Shown here piece by piece: positions 17,620 through 28,300 of a stretch of 39,019 nucleotides of DNA (its first letter is position 1; every line of letters starts with the position of its first letter). The position numbers were made by a program, and so were the translations under genes. Source of the stretch: Clostridiales bacterium (GTDB taxonomy: Bacteria; Bacillota; Clostridia; Monoglobales; Monoglobaceae); assembly GCA_019419865.1 (NCBI GenBank), contig JAHZIG010000026.1, positions 1 to 39,019 of the forward strand. Reading direction: 5' to 3'. The notes beneath the pieces were generated by a model. The model was not told the DNA's origin and made no database searches. It worked only from the letters and a program-made list of their open reading frames with translations.

Positions 17620-17647
17620 GATTCGGTTTTCGGCCGGATCTTTTTTT
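17620..17647 (+). terminator. Terminator after the regulator gene
   Basis: GATTCGG (17620-17626) pairs with CCGGATC (17634-17640, one G-T pair) around a 7-base loop, followed directly by seven T residues. It separates the regulator transcript from the downstream surface operon. Confidence 0.85.
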
Positions 17648-17653
17648 ATTACC

Positions 17654-17680
17654 TACCCATTTTTATCCCTCTAACGGGTG
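17654..17680. promoter_or_regulatory. Putative activator site: inverted heptamers TACCCAT / ACGGGTG
   Basis: TACCCAT (17654-17660) fits the NarL-type heptamer TACYYMT exactly. ACGGGTG (17674-17680) is a near-perfect inverted copy, with 13 bases between. The centre lies about 49 bases before the predicted transcript start, a normal place for an activator next to a poor -35. The adjacent gene encodes a LuxR/NarL-type HTH. This is inference from a short motif only. Confidence 0.4.
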
Positions 17681-17700
17681 GTCTCAAAAGAAATATTCAA

Positions 17701-17709
17701 TGTTATAAT
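17701..17709 (+). promoter_or_regulatory. Extended -10 promoter of the surface operon
   Basis: TGT followed by TATAAT (17704-17709) is a good extended -10. The base block 17 upstream (GTCTCA, 17681-17686) is a poor -35, suggesting dependence on an activator. The predicted start is near 17716, about 62 bases before the first gene. Confidence 0.6.
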
Positions 17710-17719
17710 TAAATAAACT

Positions 17720-17741
17720 ATGAATAAATAATGAATAAATT
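17720..17741 (+). repeat. Tandem 11-base direct repeat in the operon leader
   Basis: ATGAATAAATA (17720-17730) is followed immediately by ATGAATAAATT (17731-17741) just after the predicted transcript start. It could be an operator or simple AT-rich slippage. Confidence 0.5.
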
Positions 17742-17777
17742 ATGTTGGAAATCGGAAGTGGAAAGGATGATTTGCGC

Positions 17778-18065
17778 ATGAATAAGATCAAAGAATACAA
17801 TATCGAAGGCGCGACGCTTACGATTCCGCTTCGATATGATGAAAAGTCTGGCATATATATGGAGGAGTATCCAGACTTCGTAAAAGATCCCGTATATACG
17901 CCGGAGGGTAACCCGATCATGCTGACGCTTGAAGACGCCTGCGCTTGGGGCGAGCCGAAAGACGCGGGCGAGCCGCTTATAGACTGCGGTTCGTGCAGAT
18001 TCTACCGGCAGGCGGCGAATACTTTGATCGGGGTGTGCTGGTGCGAAAAAAATAAACAAATATAA
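17778..18065 (+). CDS. Small four-cysteine protein, conserved hypothetical
   Basis: A 95-residue soluble protein starting at ATG 17778, with AAGGA 10 bases upstream. This is preferred over an in-frame ATG at 17742 that has no ribosome site. The N-terminal half is a short beta-rich segment (ATLTIPLRYDEKSGIYMEEY). The C-terminus carries DCGSCRFYRQ and, after about a dozen residues, VCWCEK, a C-x2-C...C-x-C set that could hold zinc or an iron-sulfur cluster. No signal peptide is present, so it should stay in the cytoplasm. It ends 22 bases before the first giant gene and shares its promoter. I have an impression of similar small proteins in gut Clostridia but no name for them. Confidence 0.75.
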   Translation: MNKIKEYNIEGATLTIPLRYDEKSGIYMEEYPDFVKDPVYTPEGNPIMLTLEDACAWGEPKDAGEPLIDCGSCRFYRQAANTLIGVCWCEKNKQI

Positions 18066-18087
18066 ATACACAAGGAGGATAGAGACA

Positions 18088-21000
18088 ATGAAAAGACGTA
18101 TTTTAACTTTCATGCTGTGCGTTTGTATGGCGTTTCAGCTCTCTCCCGCCGTCATTACGGTAGATGCGGCGGGCGGATACGCTCCGAAGCGAAACGACGA
18201 TTTCATCATTCCGGCGGCTCTCAGAAGCAACAGGGATTTTATGATGGGGTCGACTCTCAGAGGTACTCAGGCTAATTTCATCAACAAAATGGGCTTAAAC
18301 GGCAACAGTACGTATAAGGATTTTAGTACGAACAACAGCTTGGAAATAGGCGAGGTATCAAAGGAACTTAGAAGCGCCGGTCAGCTCAGCTATACCTTCG
18401 GCGCAAGAGTAAAAACCAGCAACAGCAGATTGACTGGCGAGATAGAAACATGGTTGTCGCTTAACGGAGTCAGATATTATCCGCAGCACAGTTCGTCGAA
18501 CGCCTTTAAAGACCACGGAATATATGAGAACGCAAACACGACATACAATATGGGATCCGACTCGTTCCGGTTTTGGGCGGCGACGTATAACGCGGAATGG
18601 TATACGAAGGCCACGCAGACAAAGGATCTGGCGATTTATCTGCTGGACGAAAAAGCGCCGACGGTCGAAAGCTGCGAGATCGCGCAAAACGGCGAGAAGA
18701 CGTCGGTCGTACAGCTCGGCTCCACCGTTCGGTTCACGCTCAACTTCTCGGAATATATCAGGTTTGCCGACGATTCGGACTCTCATGAGCCGGGGCTTCA
18801 GTTTGAGATTTTACCTTACGGCGAGATCGTAAGCGATCCGATCCGGCTGAAAGCGGATTTTGTCGAGCTGTATGATAATAAAATGGTGTTTGAATACACG
18901 TTTTTAGATGAATACAGCGGCTATGAGGGCATAAAGGAATTTTATATCTCAAGGATAGAAAGGATAACGCAGCAGGAAGACTTCGACGCGGAATACGACC
19001 TTGCTCTACTTCCTCAAGAGATAGCCGACGCGGCGAACACGCCGGATATAACAGTCAACAACCTTGTCACCGATCTTGCGGGAAACGCCGCGGAAGAAGT
19101 TTTGGCGACGGATGAAAACGGCGCTGTGACCGGCGAGCGGGAAATCGTCTTTAACGCCGTCAAGATCGATTCCAAAGCGCCGTCCGCGCAAAGCGTCGGC
19201 ATAGAAAAAAAGCTGACGTCTTGGCGGACCGTTGCGGAGGAGGACGCCGGTCTGTATGCAAAAGTAGGCGACAAAGTGCAACTGAGCGTTTCTTTTGACG
19301 AGCCTGTTTATGCGGACGCGGGAAGCGCGACGCTGACCCTTAACGTTAAGGATAGTACGGGCCGGCCCGTCGCGGTAAAAAACGATACGGATATCTCGGG
19401 CGGGACCGTCATGACCTTTGAAGAAGTCGAGATAACGGAGGGCATGACGTATACCGACGGCGCCGCCGCGGATGGAAAGATAACGCCCGTTTCCATCGAC
19501 GCGTCCTCGGTTTTGGACTCTGCGGGAAACGCGTGCGGAGTACATGATCTAAAAGATCAAGGAATATTTGCCAACCGGGATTTTGCGCTGGATACGCTGG
19601 GACCCGCGATCGATCTCAGCGATCCGATAACGACGTTTGACGACGACGCCGTTTTCTGCGCGCCGTTTAATATAGCGGACGACGACGGCGACGGGACCGT
19701 GTCCGTCAGCGGCGTTGATACGATGCGCGGATATTTCTATCTGACCGGTTTTCCGAGTCGCTACTCTTATGTGAGCGGCGGCGATGAAGCATATTATGAA
19801 AAACAATACTTTTCGTATTACATATCCAATACCGTTATGACCGAAGCCGAGTTGGAAGGCAGATGGATACCGGCGGCCGAGAGCTTCCGAACAGATTTGC
19901 CGGATAGCGGCGCGTACTATTTCGATCTATACAGCGGCGGCGAAACTTACATATATATAAAGATAGGCGATATTGAAATTACAGATCCTACCATACACGT
20001 GATGGCGGAGGACGTCGCCGGGAACCGCAACGTCGTATCGGAACAGATAGGTTATACCCTCGATATGACAAATCCGAGCTTCGGAAACGCAAGCCGCGTG
20101 ACCGCCTCTCCAAGTCAAAACACGCCGAACGCATACGATCTCTCGTGCAGCATAACGCTCGAGGATGAGAACGGTATCAACTTCGACGCGTTCAGGGCGT
20201 CGGCGGACAACGGCCTGTTCACCGACGCGGGGCTCGGCTCGCATCAGTATGTCGATATCATAAACGCTCCGGGTGAAGACGGCAAGACGAACACGATCAC
20301 GTTTGTTATGAAAGCCGTACCCGCGGGTGAGATACCGAATTATAACGTTACGTTCACAGCCGAGGATAACTCCGGTAACGAGAGCCAAGTAACGTTCCCG
20401 TTTACGTATAATCTCTCGAGTTTTCATATACTGGAACGCACGACGACTTGGGATGATGAAAACGGATATTCGTCGTATTTTATTTTTCACAGGCTCAATG
20501 CGCAATTCACGCCGAACGCGCAAACGATCCTGATGATAAAGGATCCGTATTCGAGCGACGAGGGCTATGCCGTGACTATAGTAGACCAATACTATATCTC
20601 GGACGATAATTTCAATATACTTACCGATGAGAACGCGCAGTGGTCGTATTATACAAGAAGCGCGAATTCCGATCCGCAAAAGCAGATCTTGCTTACGCCC
20701 GCCGGGGGCAGCGCTGATTTCATCCAGGATCTGACTGCGTACGACGCGTATTTCGGAGACGTTTCGTACGTATTGATCTCCGGAGACGGTCTGGCGATAG
20801 AGGATTTTACAAACGGCGATCCGTTATCCGTGCCGATTTCCATAACCGAGGAAACGATTCGGTTAACGGGATCTTCGGATTACATAAATAACGTGTCGCT
20901 TGCGCCCGGGTTCGATTACGAGCCCGTAGACTGGGAGCTGGATCCGACCGGCGGCGTCTGGCAAGCGCCCGCGTACGGCGAGGAGGGATTGACGACGTAC

Positions 21001-24000
21001 AATACGAGCCTTGCCGGTAAATCGATCCGCGTAAGACTCTCTCTTCCGGAAATAAACGGCCTTGAGTGGTCCGATTATGAAAGCGTCGTATTAAAGCTGG
21101 GGTACGCGTCGGACGATATAGCTAATAACGATAATCCTATCTTTGAGACGCAGCTGTCGCTTACGGAGGAAGAACAATACATAGTTCTCCCCGAAAGCCT
21201 GAATGAAGATTTCTTTACAGAAAGGACGAATCTCGAATTCTATATCCAGACGTTTGTGAAATGGGATACGGCATACAGTTACGGATTCTATACGACGAGC
21301 GGCGAGGTATTTTCCTGCTATAACAGCGCGCAGCAAGACGAGGCGTATTTACAGAAACTTACTAAGAACACATATATAGACGTTCCAAATAATAACGGCG
21401 AGACGGAACGGGTATCCGTTTTACACGAACAGGAATTCGGCTCCGCGCAGGAGACGGCTCAGGATCTTGGCGTGGCGAAAGCGATAGATATCGCGCTATC
21501 GGACATGACGGCTATCACTCTTGATTTTGCCGGTCTTGGTTACGAGCAGAGGATCCGTATCTGGAACGAGGCCAACGGCGAAACAAAAGACGGCGCGGAA
21601 TGGATGATGGGTGTAACTAACTTTGAGAGACATCTTATCGCCGACGCGGTAAATACCGTATATTATCAGACGGTCGATCCATACGGCGGACTTAGCGATA
21701 TCCATACGCTTATCTTCGATACCAGGCAGGAGGCGCCGAAGATATCCGTTGACTTCACGCCGAGCGCGGACGACGGATACGCGCGGGAGCGCAGATTAGT
21801 CCTCGGCGAACTCAGCGGCGGCGCCGGCGAGGAGCTTACCGTTAAGATGATAGATCCCGAAGGGAATATCTCCGATTTCCCGCAGGGCGACGACGCGATC
21901 GTGCGCGATGAAGAATACAGAGTCTTCTATACGGTAAACAGCGCCGGAGCTATCGGATATACAGCCGTAAAAGCCGAGAAGATAGACGTCGATAACCCGG
22001 TTGTAAACATTGACAACCAAAGCGGCTCTTATCTTGGTATATCCGTTACGGACGACGTATACGATGAAGACGTATCGGAGATGGAGCTGTATATCAGATA
22101 CGACGATCCGGCATACAGAGCCATCCTGGAAGAATACGGGCTTTTGACCGATGAAGACGGGTTCTTCAGGGTCGATGAGTTTTCAGAGTCGGCGTTCAGC
22201 GCGCGTCCGGAAAATACCGCTATGGGCATATTGGAATATACAGGATCTTTCAGGCCCTTGGATAATCAGATTAACGCCGGAATGACGTTTACGGCGCCTG
22301 CGGGGAGCGGCGGATATACGGGGACGATCTCCATGTACGCAGTAGATCGCGTCGGACGGCAGTCGGATGTCGTTACGACTGACGCGGTTAACATTCCGGA
22401 GATCAAATTTACGGAGAATGAATTTGGTTATAACCGAGATAATTATCCGTTTGGCGCCGAGGGAAACATCACTTTCCCGTCGTATTCAGTTTTGCTGGAG
22501 AATCCGGCTGAAGTTACTGAGCCGAGACTAACCGATAGAGGCGTCAGAGGCGAGATCGATACGGAAAATACGTTCGGGAACTTATATCAAGCGATGCCTA
22601 TCTACAAAGACGGCGAATATACACTTACGGTAAAAGATCATTTCGGCGACGAACACGAAGTCGCATATACCGTTCCGCCGGAGGCTTTCGACGGCGACAG
22701 GCTCGACGTATACGCGGTTAACGCAAAGGACGGAGATACTGATATCGTCAATTTAAGTATCAGATCCCTTGACAACAGCCGATTCAAAGTGGAATTGCCC
22801 GAGGACGACGACTATAGTTACGAGGCGATGCAGGGAGCGACCATAGATCCTTCAATGAAAGCGGGCGAAGCGACCGTATGGCAGAGCGACGGCGCCGAGG
22901 GCGGTTTCGGCGAATTTTATACGGAAGTAACGCTCAGAGTGACAAAAAACGGGACGTTCAAGGTTTTGGTCGAAAACAACGAGGGAACGCTCACCGAATA
23001 TTTGGTAAACGTTTATATCAACCGGGAGATCGCCGAGCTTGAAACAACGTGGAGTTTCCCGAACGGACGATTTACAGACGAAAACGGCGATATTTACACC
23101 TACGACTACGCGACGTTTGTGGTAGATACGGTAGACCCCGAAAGGTCGCTGATAGGAGAAAACGAGTTCAACTTCACATACAACGACGCCGTGGGAACGA
23201 CCAAAACGTTTACGATCACAGACGATTACGGTTTCGTACAGGAGATCACGGCGGAGCTTGATTTTGAGATACGCAGATCCGAACAGGGATACCTCGATCC
23301 TCCGGATATGGAGGTATCGCTCTACGCGAATCGGAACGGCGCGTTTCAGCTGCTTGGAAGCGTCGGCGAAAACGGGCGGTATAAAGAACTGATCGATATG
23401 TACGGCGGCGCGACGCAGTATAGTATCACAACGTCGACGATCTCGCCGAACAACGTAAAGACGGCGCTGCTACCTTACGGCGCAAATACGTCCGGCATTA
23501 CGTACGATACGGCGCAGAACGCTACGATCGACGGAGTTGAAGTAGACGGCGATATCATCAGGATAAACGAGACGGACGCCAGGTTCTCGATCGTCATGGT
23601 CGATGAAAACGATCTCTTAAGCGAAAGATTCGACTTTGACGGCGGCTTTACAATAGACGATACTCCGCCGGCGATCGGCGATGTGAAGAAAACCGTAAAA
23701 GGCTACAGCGTAGAGCTTGAGATAACCGTGACCGACGACGTCAGCGGCTTTGACGAACTGACCGTCCTAAGCCCGGCCGGCGTTACAAGAGGGGATAACG
23801 TATTCCTATACACCGTCGGTCAGAACGGAAACGTCGTATTCATAGTAAGCGACGAGTGCGGCAACTATGCGACGCAGGCGATCTCCATAGCGGAGATCGA
23901 CGATACGCAGCCGACGGCGAGACTTGTAGCGTACTCCCCGTCGTCCGATACCTCTCAAACCGTATTGCCGACGATTTCAAACAGGGATATTGAAGCGTTT

Positions 24001-25314
24001 ATCACATTTAATAAGAATATAAGGGAGCTTAGCCTTGAGATCCTCAAAGACGGCGCGTATACGGCCGCGACGGACGAAGACGGAGTGAGTATATCGAAAA
24101 ATACCGAAAGTTCGGCCACCGTAACTTTCACAAAGGGCGCGTCCGTAAGAGTTCAGTATAAAGCTCTCAACGGTCAAAGCGGAACGCCGCTTGAGATCAA
24201 TGTTCCGGACGGCGTTATAGATAAGAGCGCTCCGAACATCGTAACTGAAGTTATATACAATAGACGCGACGGAGCGAGCAGACCGATAAGCGCGACGATC
24301 AGAGCTTACGCCGATAATAAGACGATATTCTACGGCGCCGGCGCGTATACGGCGGAAGATCCGTTCGAGGAGATCGTATATGAGAATAACGTTTACGAGT
24401 ATTCCTTTACGGACGGCGCGGGGAATGTCGCGGAAGTAAATATCGATGTCAACGAGATCGACGAAAAGAGGCTGGAGGTCTATGCGTTCGATATACCCGA
24501 GCAGATAACGGCGACGGGAGCGGAATTTAAGCTTTCGGTGAATAAGCCCGCGACGGTCGTTTTGCACGACGGGCTTACGACGAGCGACAGCCTTGTAGTA
24601 ACGGAGCCGGACGGCGGCGTTCTTACGCTGACGGCGCAGAGCGCGGGATTCTACGCGATAACGGCGACGGACGAGGCTGGGAGCAAAGCGAACTGTTATG
24701 TTTCGATAGCGGTCGGCGATTCCATGCCGCCTACGATCATGGCGGATTCGTATTACGTATACGTACGCCAGGGCGAGAACATCGCAAGCGTTGACGATAG
24801 CAGACTTACAAGCGGTCTGTTTGTAAGCGACGATAGATCCGACGCGGAAAACATCGCGCTTACGGTCGACAGGTCGGGCTTACCGGCGGATCTGAGTATT
24901 GTAGGCGACTACGCTTATACTGTAACGGCGACCGACGAAGCCGGGAATACGACCGATATAAGACGCTATCTAAGCGTTTACTCACAGAGCGCCACGGTTG
25001 TGGAAATAGACGGTGTCTTTACTAAAAACACGGGCGTTGCGACTACGACGAGGGGCGAACATACGATTGGCGTAAACCTGCCGAGCGGCTCCGTTTTAGG
25101 AGCGGCATTCGAGCCGTATCAGGTATTCTGCGCAAAGGGATATTATACGGAGGGGCAGATGAAACCGTGGATGACGCCTTTGACGGCCGCGGGTATAACA
25201 AGCGGCATAAACGACGAATACAGATACGACTTCGAGCAGGAGGGCTGGTATACGATCTATGTAGCGCGTCAGAATAAAGAAGTATTCTTAGCTCATCTGC
25301 TGATCCAGGAATAA
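18088..25314 (+). CDS. Giant secreted Ig-like repeat protein without wall anchor (2408 aa)
   Basis: AGGAGG precedes the ATG. The signal peptide covers about residues 1-27 (basic start, hydrophobic core, VDA before the cleavage site). Residues about 30-185 form an unrecognised domain. From about 187 onward, divergent bacterial Ig-like modules repeat, each opened by an acidic-x-x-x-P hinge: DEKAPTV (about 187), DSKAPSA (360), DTLGPAI (507), DMTNPSF (662), DDTPPAI (1855), DKSAPNI (2050), MPPTIMA (2212). The last (about 2210-2305, ending TVTATDEAGNTTDI) matches DUF5011/HYR-type Ig-like domains. DDDGDG near 530 looks calcium-binding. The whole is strongly acidic. There is no SLH, LPxTG, choline-binding or C-terminal transmembrane segment, so it is either released or held by a partner, most simply the SLH giant encoded 31 bases downstream. 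Role unknown; adhesin or surface-layer component is inferred. Confidence 0.88.
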   Translation: MKRRILTFMLCVCMAFQLSPAVITVDAAGGYAPKRNDDFIIPAALRSNRDFMMGSTLRGTQANFINKMGLNGNSTYKDFSTNNSLEIGEVSKELRSAGQLSYTFGARVKTSNSRLTGEIETWLSLNGVRYYPQHSSSNAFKDHGIYENANTTYNMGSDSFRFWAATYNAEWYTKATQTKDLAIYLLDEKAPTVESCEIAQNGEKTSVVQLGSTVRFTLNFSEYIRFADDSDSHEPGLQFEILPYGEIVSDPIRLKADFVELYDNKMVFEYTFLDEYSGYEGIKEFYISRIERITQQEDFDAEYDLALLPQEIADAANTPDITVNNLVTDLAGNAAEEVLATDENGAVTGEREIVFNAVKIDSKAPSAQSVGIEKKLTSWRTVAEEDAGLYAKVGDKVQLSVSFDEPVYADAGSATLTLNVKDSTGRPVAVKNDTDISGGTVMTFEEVEITEGMTYTDGAAADGKITPVSIDASSVLDSAGNACGVHDLKDQGIFANRDFALDTLGPAIDLSDPITTFDDDAVFCAPFNIADDDGDGTVSVSGVDTMRGYFYLTGFPSRYSYVSGGDEAYYEKQYFSYYISNTVMTEAELEGRWIPAAESFRTDLPDSGAYYFDLYSGGETYIYIKIGDIEITDPTIHVMAEDVAGNRNVVSEQIGYTLDMTNPSFGNASRVTASPSQNTPNAYDLSCSITLEDENGINFDAFRASADNGLFTDAGLGSHQYVDIINAPGEDGKTNTITFVMKAVPAGEIPNYNVTFTAEDNSGNESQVTFPFTYNLSSFHILERTTTWDDENGYSSYFIFHRLNAQFTPNAQTILMIKDPYSSDEGYAVTIVDQYYISDDNFNILTDENAQWSYYTRSANSDPQKQILLTPAGGSADFIQDLTAYDAYFGDVSYVLISGDGLAIEDFTNGDPLSVPISITEETIRLTGSSDYINNVSLAPGFDYEPVDWELDPTGGVWQAPAYGEEGLTTYNTSLAGKSIRVRLSLPEINGLEWSDYESVVLKLGYASDDIANNDNPIFETQLSLTEEEQYIVLPESLNEDFFTERTNLEFYIQTFVKWDTAYSYGFYTTSGEVFSCYNSAQQDEAYLQKLTKNTYIDVPNNNGETERVSVLHEQEFGSAQETAQDLGVAKAIDIALSDMTAITLDFAGLGYEQRIRIWNEANGETKDGAEWMMGVTNFERHLIADAVNTVYYQTVDPYGGLSDIHTLIFDTRQEAPKISVDFTPSADDGYARERRLVLGELSGGAGEELTVKMIDPEGNISDFPQGDDAIVRDEEYRVFYTVNSAGAIGYTAVKAEKIDVDNPVVNIDNQSGSYLGISVTDDVYDEDVSEMELYIRYDDPAYRAILEEYGLLTDEDGFFRVDEFSESAFSARPENTAMGILEYTGSFRPLDNQINAGMTFTAPAGSGGYTGTISMYAVDRVGRQSDVVTTDAVNIPEIKFTENEFGYNRDNYPFGAEGNITFPSYSVLLENPAEVTEPRLTDRGVRGEIDTENTFGNLYQAMPIYKDGEYTLTVKDHFGDEHEVAYTVPPEAFDGDRLDVYAVNAKDGDTDIVNLSIRSLDNSRFKVELPEDDDYSYEAMQGATIDPSMKAGEATVWQSDGAEGGFGEFYTEVTLRVTKNGTFKVLVENNEGTLTEYLVNVYINREIAELETTWSFPNGRFTDENGDIYTYDYATFVVDTVDPERSLIGENEFNFTYNDAVGTTKTFTITDDYGFVQEITAELDFEIRRSEQGYLDPPDMEVSLYANRNGAFQLLGSVGENGRYKELIDMYGGATQYSITTSTISPNNVKTALLPYGANTSGITYDTAQNATIDGVEVDGDIIRINETDARFSIVMVDENDLLSERFDFDGGFTIDDTPPAIGDVKKTVKGYSVELEITVTDDVSGFDELTVLSPAGVTRGDNVFLYTVGQNGNVVFIVSDECGNYATQAISIAEIDDTQPTARLVAYSPSSDTSQTVLPTISNRDIEAFITFNKNIRELSLEILKDGAYTAATDEDGVSISKNTESSATVTFTKGASVRVQYKALNGQSGTPLEINVPDGVIDKSAPNIVTEVIYNRRDGASRPISATIRAYADNKTIFYGAGAYTAEDPFEEIVYENNVYEYSFTDGAGNVAEVNIDVNEIDEKRLEVYAFDIPEQITATGAEFKLSVNKPATVVLHDGLTTSDSLVVTEPDGGVLTLTAQSAGFYAITATDEAGSKANCYVSIAVGDSMPPTIMADSYYVYVRQGENIASVDDSRLTSGLFVSDDRSDAENIALTVDRSGLPADLSIVGDYAYTVTATDEAGNTTDIRRYLSVYSQSATVVEIDGVFTKNTGVATTTRGEHTIGVNLPSGSVLGAAFEPYQVFCAKGYYTEGQMKPWMTPLTAAGITSGINDEYRYDFEQEGWYTIYVARQNKEVFLAHLLIQE

Positions 25315-25345
25315 AAAAAGATCCATACAGAGAGGAGGAGTAAAA

Positions 25346-28300
25346 ATGAAGAAATGCATGTCGCTTATATTATGCTTGAGCCTGTTCGTAGGCCTGATAG
25401 CTCCACTGACCGCGTATGCGGACGGGGAGAGCGAATACAGCTTGATAAACGAAAATATCGAAGTCTACGTATCTGCGGAAAACGGCGGTTTTGCTATCAA
25501 AACTGCCGAAGGAGACACGCTCAAAAAATCGGATAATAATAAAGATCTATTGTATCATGGCGGAGAATACGATACGTCTTTCACTTCTTTTGAAGTAGAG
25601 CGCGACGGAGAGAAGAGGGAGTATATCTTCGGCGGAAGCTATGGATTTTTGGGGCTTAGCAGTTCGGACGTGACGGTGACTCAGCTCGCCGACAGTATAG
25701 AAGCGGTTTGGAGCGTGGACGGCATAGAATTTACGCAGATGATAGAGATACCGAATACGGCGAGTAATCAGCACGGTATGGTAACTATATCGTATAGAGC
25801 CGAAGTAAAATCGGGAAGCCCCGCGAAAATAAGGTCGAGGATCTTGTTTGATACCTCGCTCGGTAATCAGGATTACGCGTATTATAACGCGAACGATAAC
25901 CTCGGTTACGCCGTAACATATGAACGCGAGACGGAGCTTCTGGGTAGCGATTATTCTTCAGGCTTCATTCCGGAGAGTATTTATGCGTCGGATAACGACG
26001 GGCTTTCGGGCGTCGCGGCATATTCTATCAACACGACGGCGTATAAAGCGGTTTTCGCGCACTGGAACAACCTTGCGTCTACGGTGTTTGAGTACGCTCC
26101 GAATCCCGCGATGACGTTTACTAACCCAAATAATATCGAGTATCAGACGGCGGACAGCGCCTATGCTATCTACAACGATCTGGGCGAGATAGGATTAAAC
26201 GCAAGCGCCAGCGTGAGCTGTTACTACGGCGTCTATTCAAACTACAACGTCGGCGCGTCGGAGAGCGTGGCGCTGAATGTTATCGCGCCTAATTCGCTTG
26301 AACTCTCGGCCGATAAGCAGAGTTATATCCCGGCGAGCGGCGCTTTGGGTAACGCGACGTTCCCGGTAAATATCAATATGACCAACTTTTCGTCAAACGA
26401 TCTGTCCAGGATCGCGATCGCCGCGTACACGACGAACGGGATAACTCCGCTCGATATGAACGGAAACGAATTGGAGTTTGAGCCGAATAGTATGAACCCG
26501 TATTACGTTACCTATGAAGGGTTGAGGTCCGGCGACGTCCTCGATTACATATTCCAATTCAGAGCGTCAGTTGGAGAAAACGCGACGTACAGAAGGGTCG
26601 AACTTAGAGTTTATGATATTTCCGACGGAACGACGACATTATCGAGCGGAAATATGATAGGGAGCAGAAGCTTTAATATATTGTGTCCCGGCGGAGACGG
26701 TAACCTGCCTCGGGTAACGTTCACGGGAGCGGATCCTGAGATCTTATATAACAAAGGCGGAAACAGGTATATCGTTACAGGAACAAATTTCTCCATGCTG
26801 ACGGATCCCGCGCATTATTCTATAACGCTCGAGTCGGACGACGGATCAAACGGCTATACCGTGGATCCAAACGATATCGTGATCGACGCGGAGCTTGGAA
26901 CGATGACGCTGATCCTGCCGGAAGAATATGTGCCGGGCGCGTATCACGTATATATAAACTGGAGGCAGTCGGCGTACGATAGCGGGATCGTCGATTCAAA
27001 CACGCCTTCGTCTTACACCTCCGAAGCGCTCCGACTTATCTTTTCCGAAGATCCGAAATACAAGAACAACGTTTACGGAGTCGTCGCGGTCGTGCAGGAT
27101 AAATCGCCAGCTCCGAATCAGGTATATACGATCTTGAGCTTTAAAGACGAGGCCGAGTTTAATACGTACAAACAGACGGATGAAAATTACAGCGAGATCC
27201 TTTTAGAAGTCAGAGGAGAATTTGAGGCCGTAACGGACGGACACGGCAACATGGTGCATCTTACGGGAACTTCGCAGTCGGGTTCAAACGACGTATATAC
27301 GATCAACCAGTGCCTTGATTTTCAGGACGGGATCATAGAGATCTATTATGAAAACGACGATATCGACGCGGCGAACAGAAAGATAAACGTTGATTTTGAC
27401 GGCAGTTTGTATACGTCGGGAGAGCGAACTCATATAGCGTCCGTTCCGGCGGCGCTGACGAGTATCGAAAACGGACGGGAATACGGCCTTTTGGAATATA
27501 ACCTGAACGGAGAGAGGAAAAACGACGCGAACGTATGCTATATCTCTCTGGTATGGGGACATACCGGACTGGAGCTTGCGCAGCAGATAGCGGGTTCGGT
27601 ATTCCAGCTCGGATTCGGTATACTCGGCGTGATAGAGGACGATAACGGCGGCGCCGTCGGCAAAACCGTTTCGTTTACAGCGTCGTTCGACATAGGCTTT
27701 TTGATCCCGAACGGGCAAAAATATAGAAACAGCGGACTGGATTATGACGATCCGATCGATCGCATTTTAACGGCGTTTGATTTTAACGATTACTATCATC
27801 CGCGGGATCTGCGACAGCGGGCGAACGTCCTCTTTGGATGGAATAACGATTTCACGGACGAGGATAGGTATGTGCAGTCTCAGCAGGCCGCGACGATGAA
27901 TATCATTGTGAGGGACGTTCTGTTCGCTTATATCCCCGCGCAAAGCGAAGGGGAAGAAGATCTGTGCGGATTCTACGGTTTCCGCGGCGGCGCGGATATT
28001 ATACTTCCGTCTTATACGACGGCTATGCCGCAAATAAAGGCGCGGCTTGAAGTGAACACGATAAGAAATTACAGCTTTTCGGTCGAAGGCGGGTTGAGAT
28101 TTGCAAACCTTGATTTTGGCGCTTCGCTCGAGGTCCTGAGCGTGGACAACGAGATACCGGTTCCGAACAAATTGTTCGTCTATTGCAATCTTCCGGCGGG
28201 GGCGCTGGGATTTTTCCTGGATCCTGCGGGCGCCGTCGTTATAACGGGCGGAGGCGGCGGTTTTGATAACCTGTATGAAACCATTATGGTGCGGGATAAG

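Noticed and set aside
17742..17777. ATG 17742 as the start of the four-cysteine protein
   Set aside because: It has no ribosome site and overlaps the tandem repeat. ATG 17778 has AAGGA at a normal distance.
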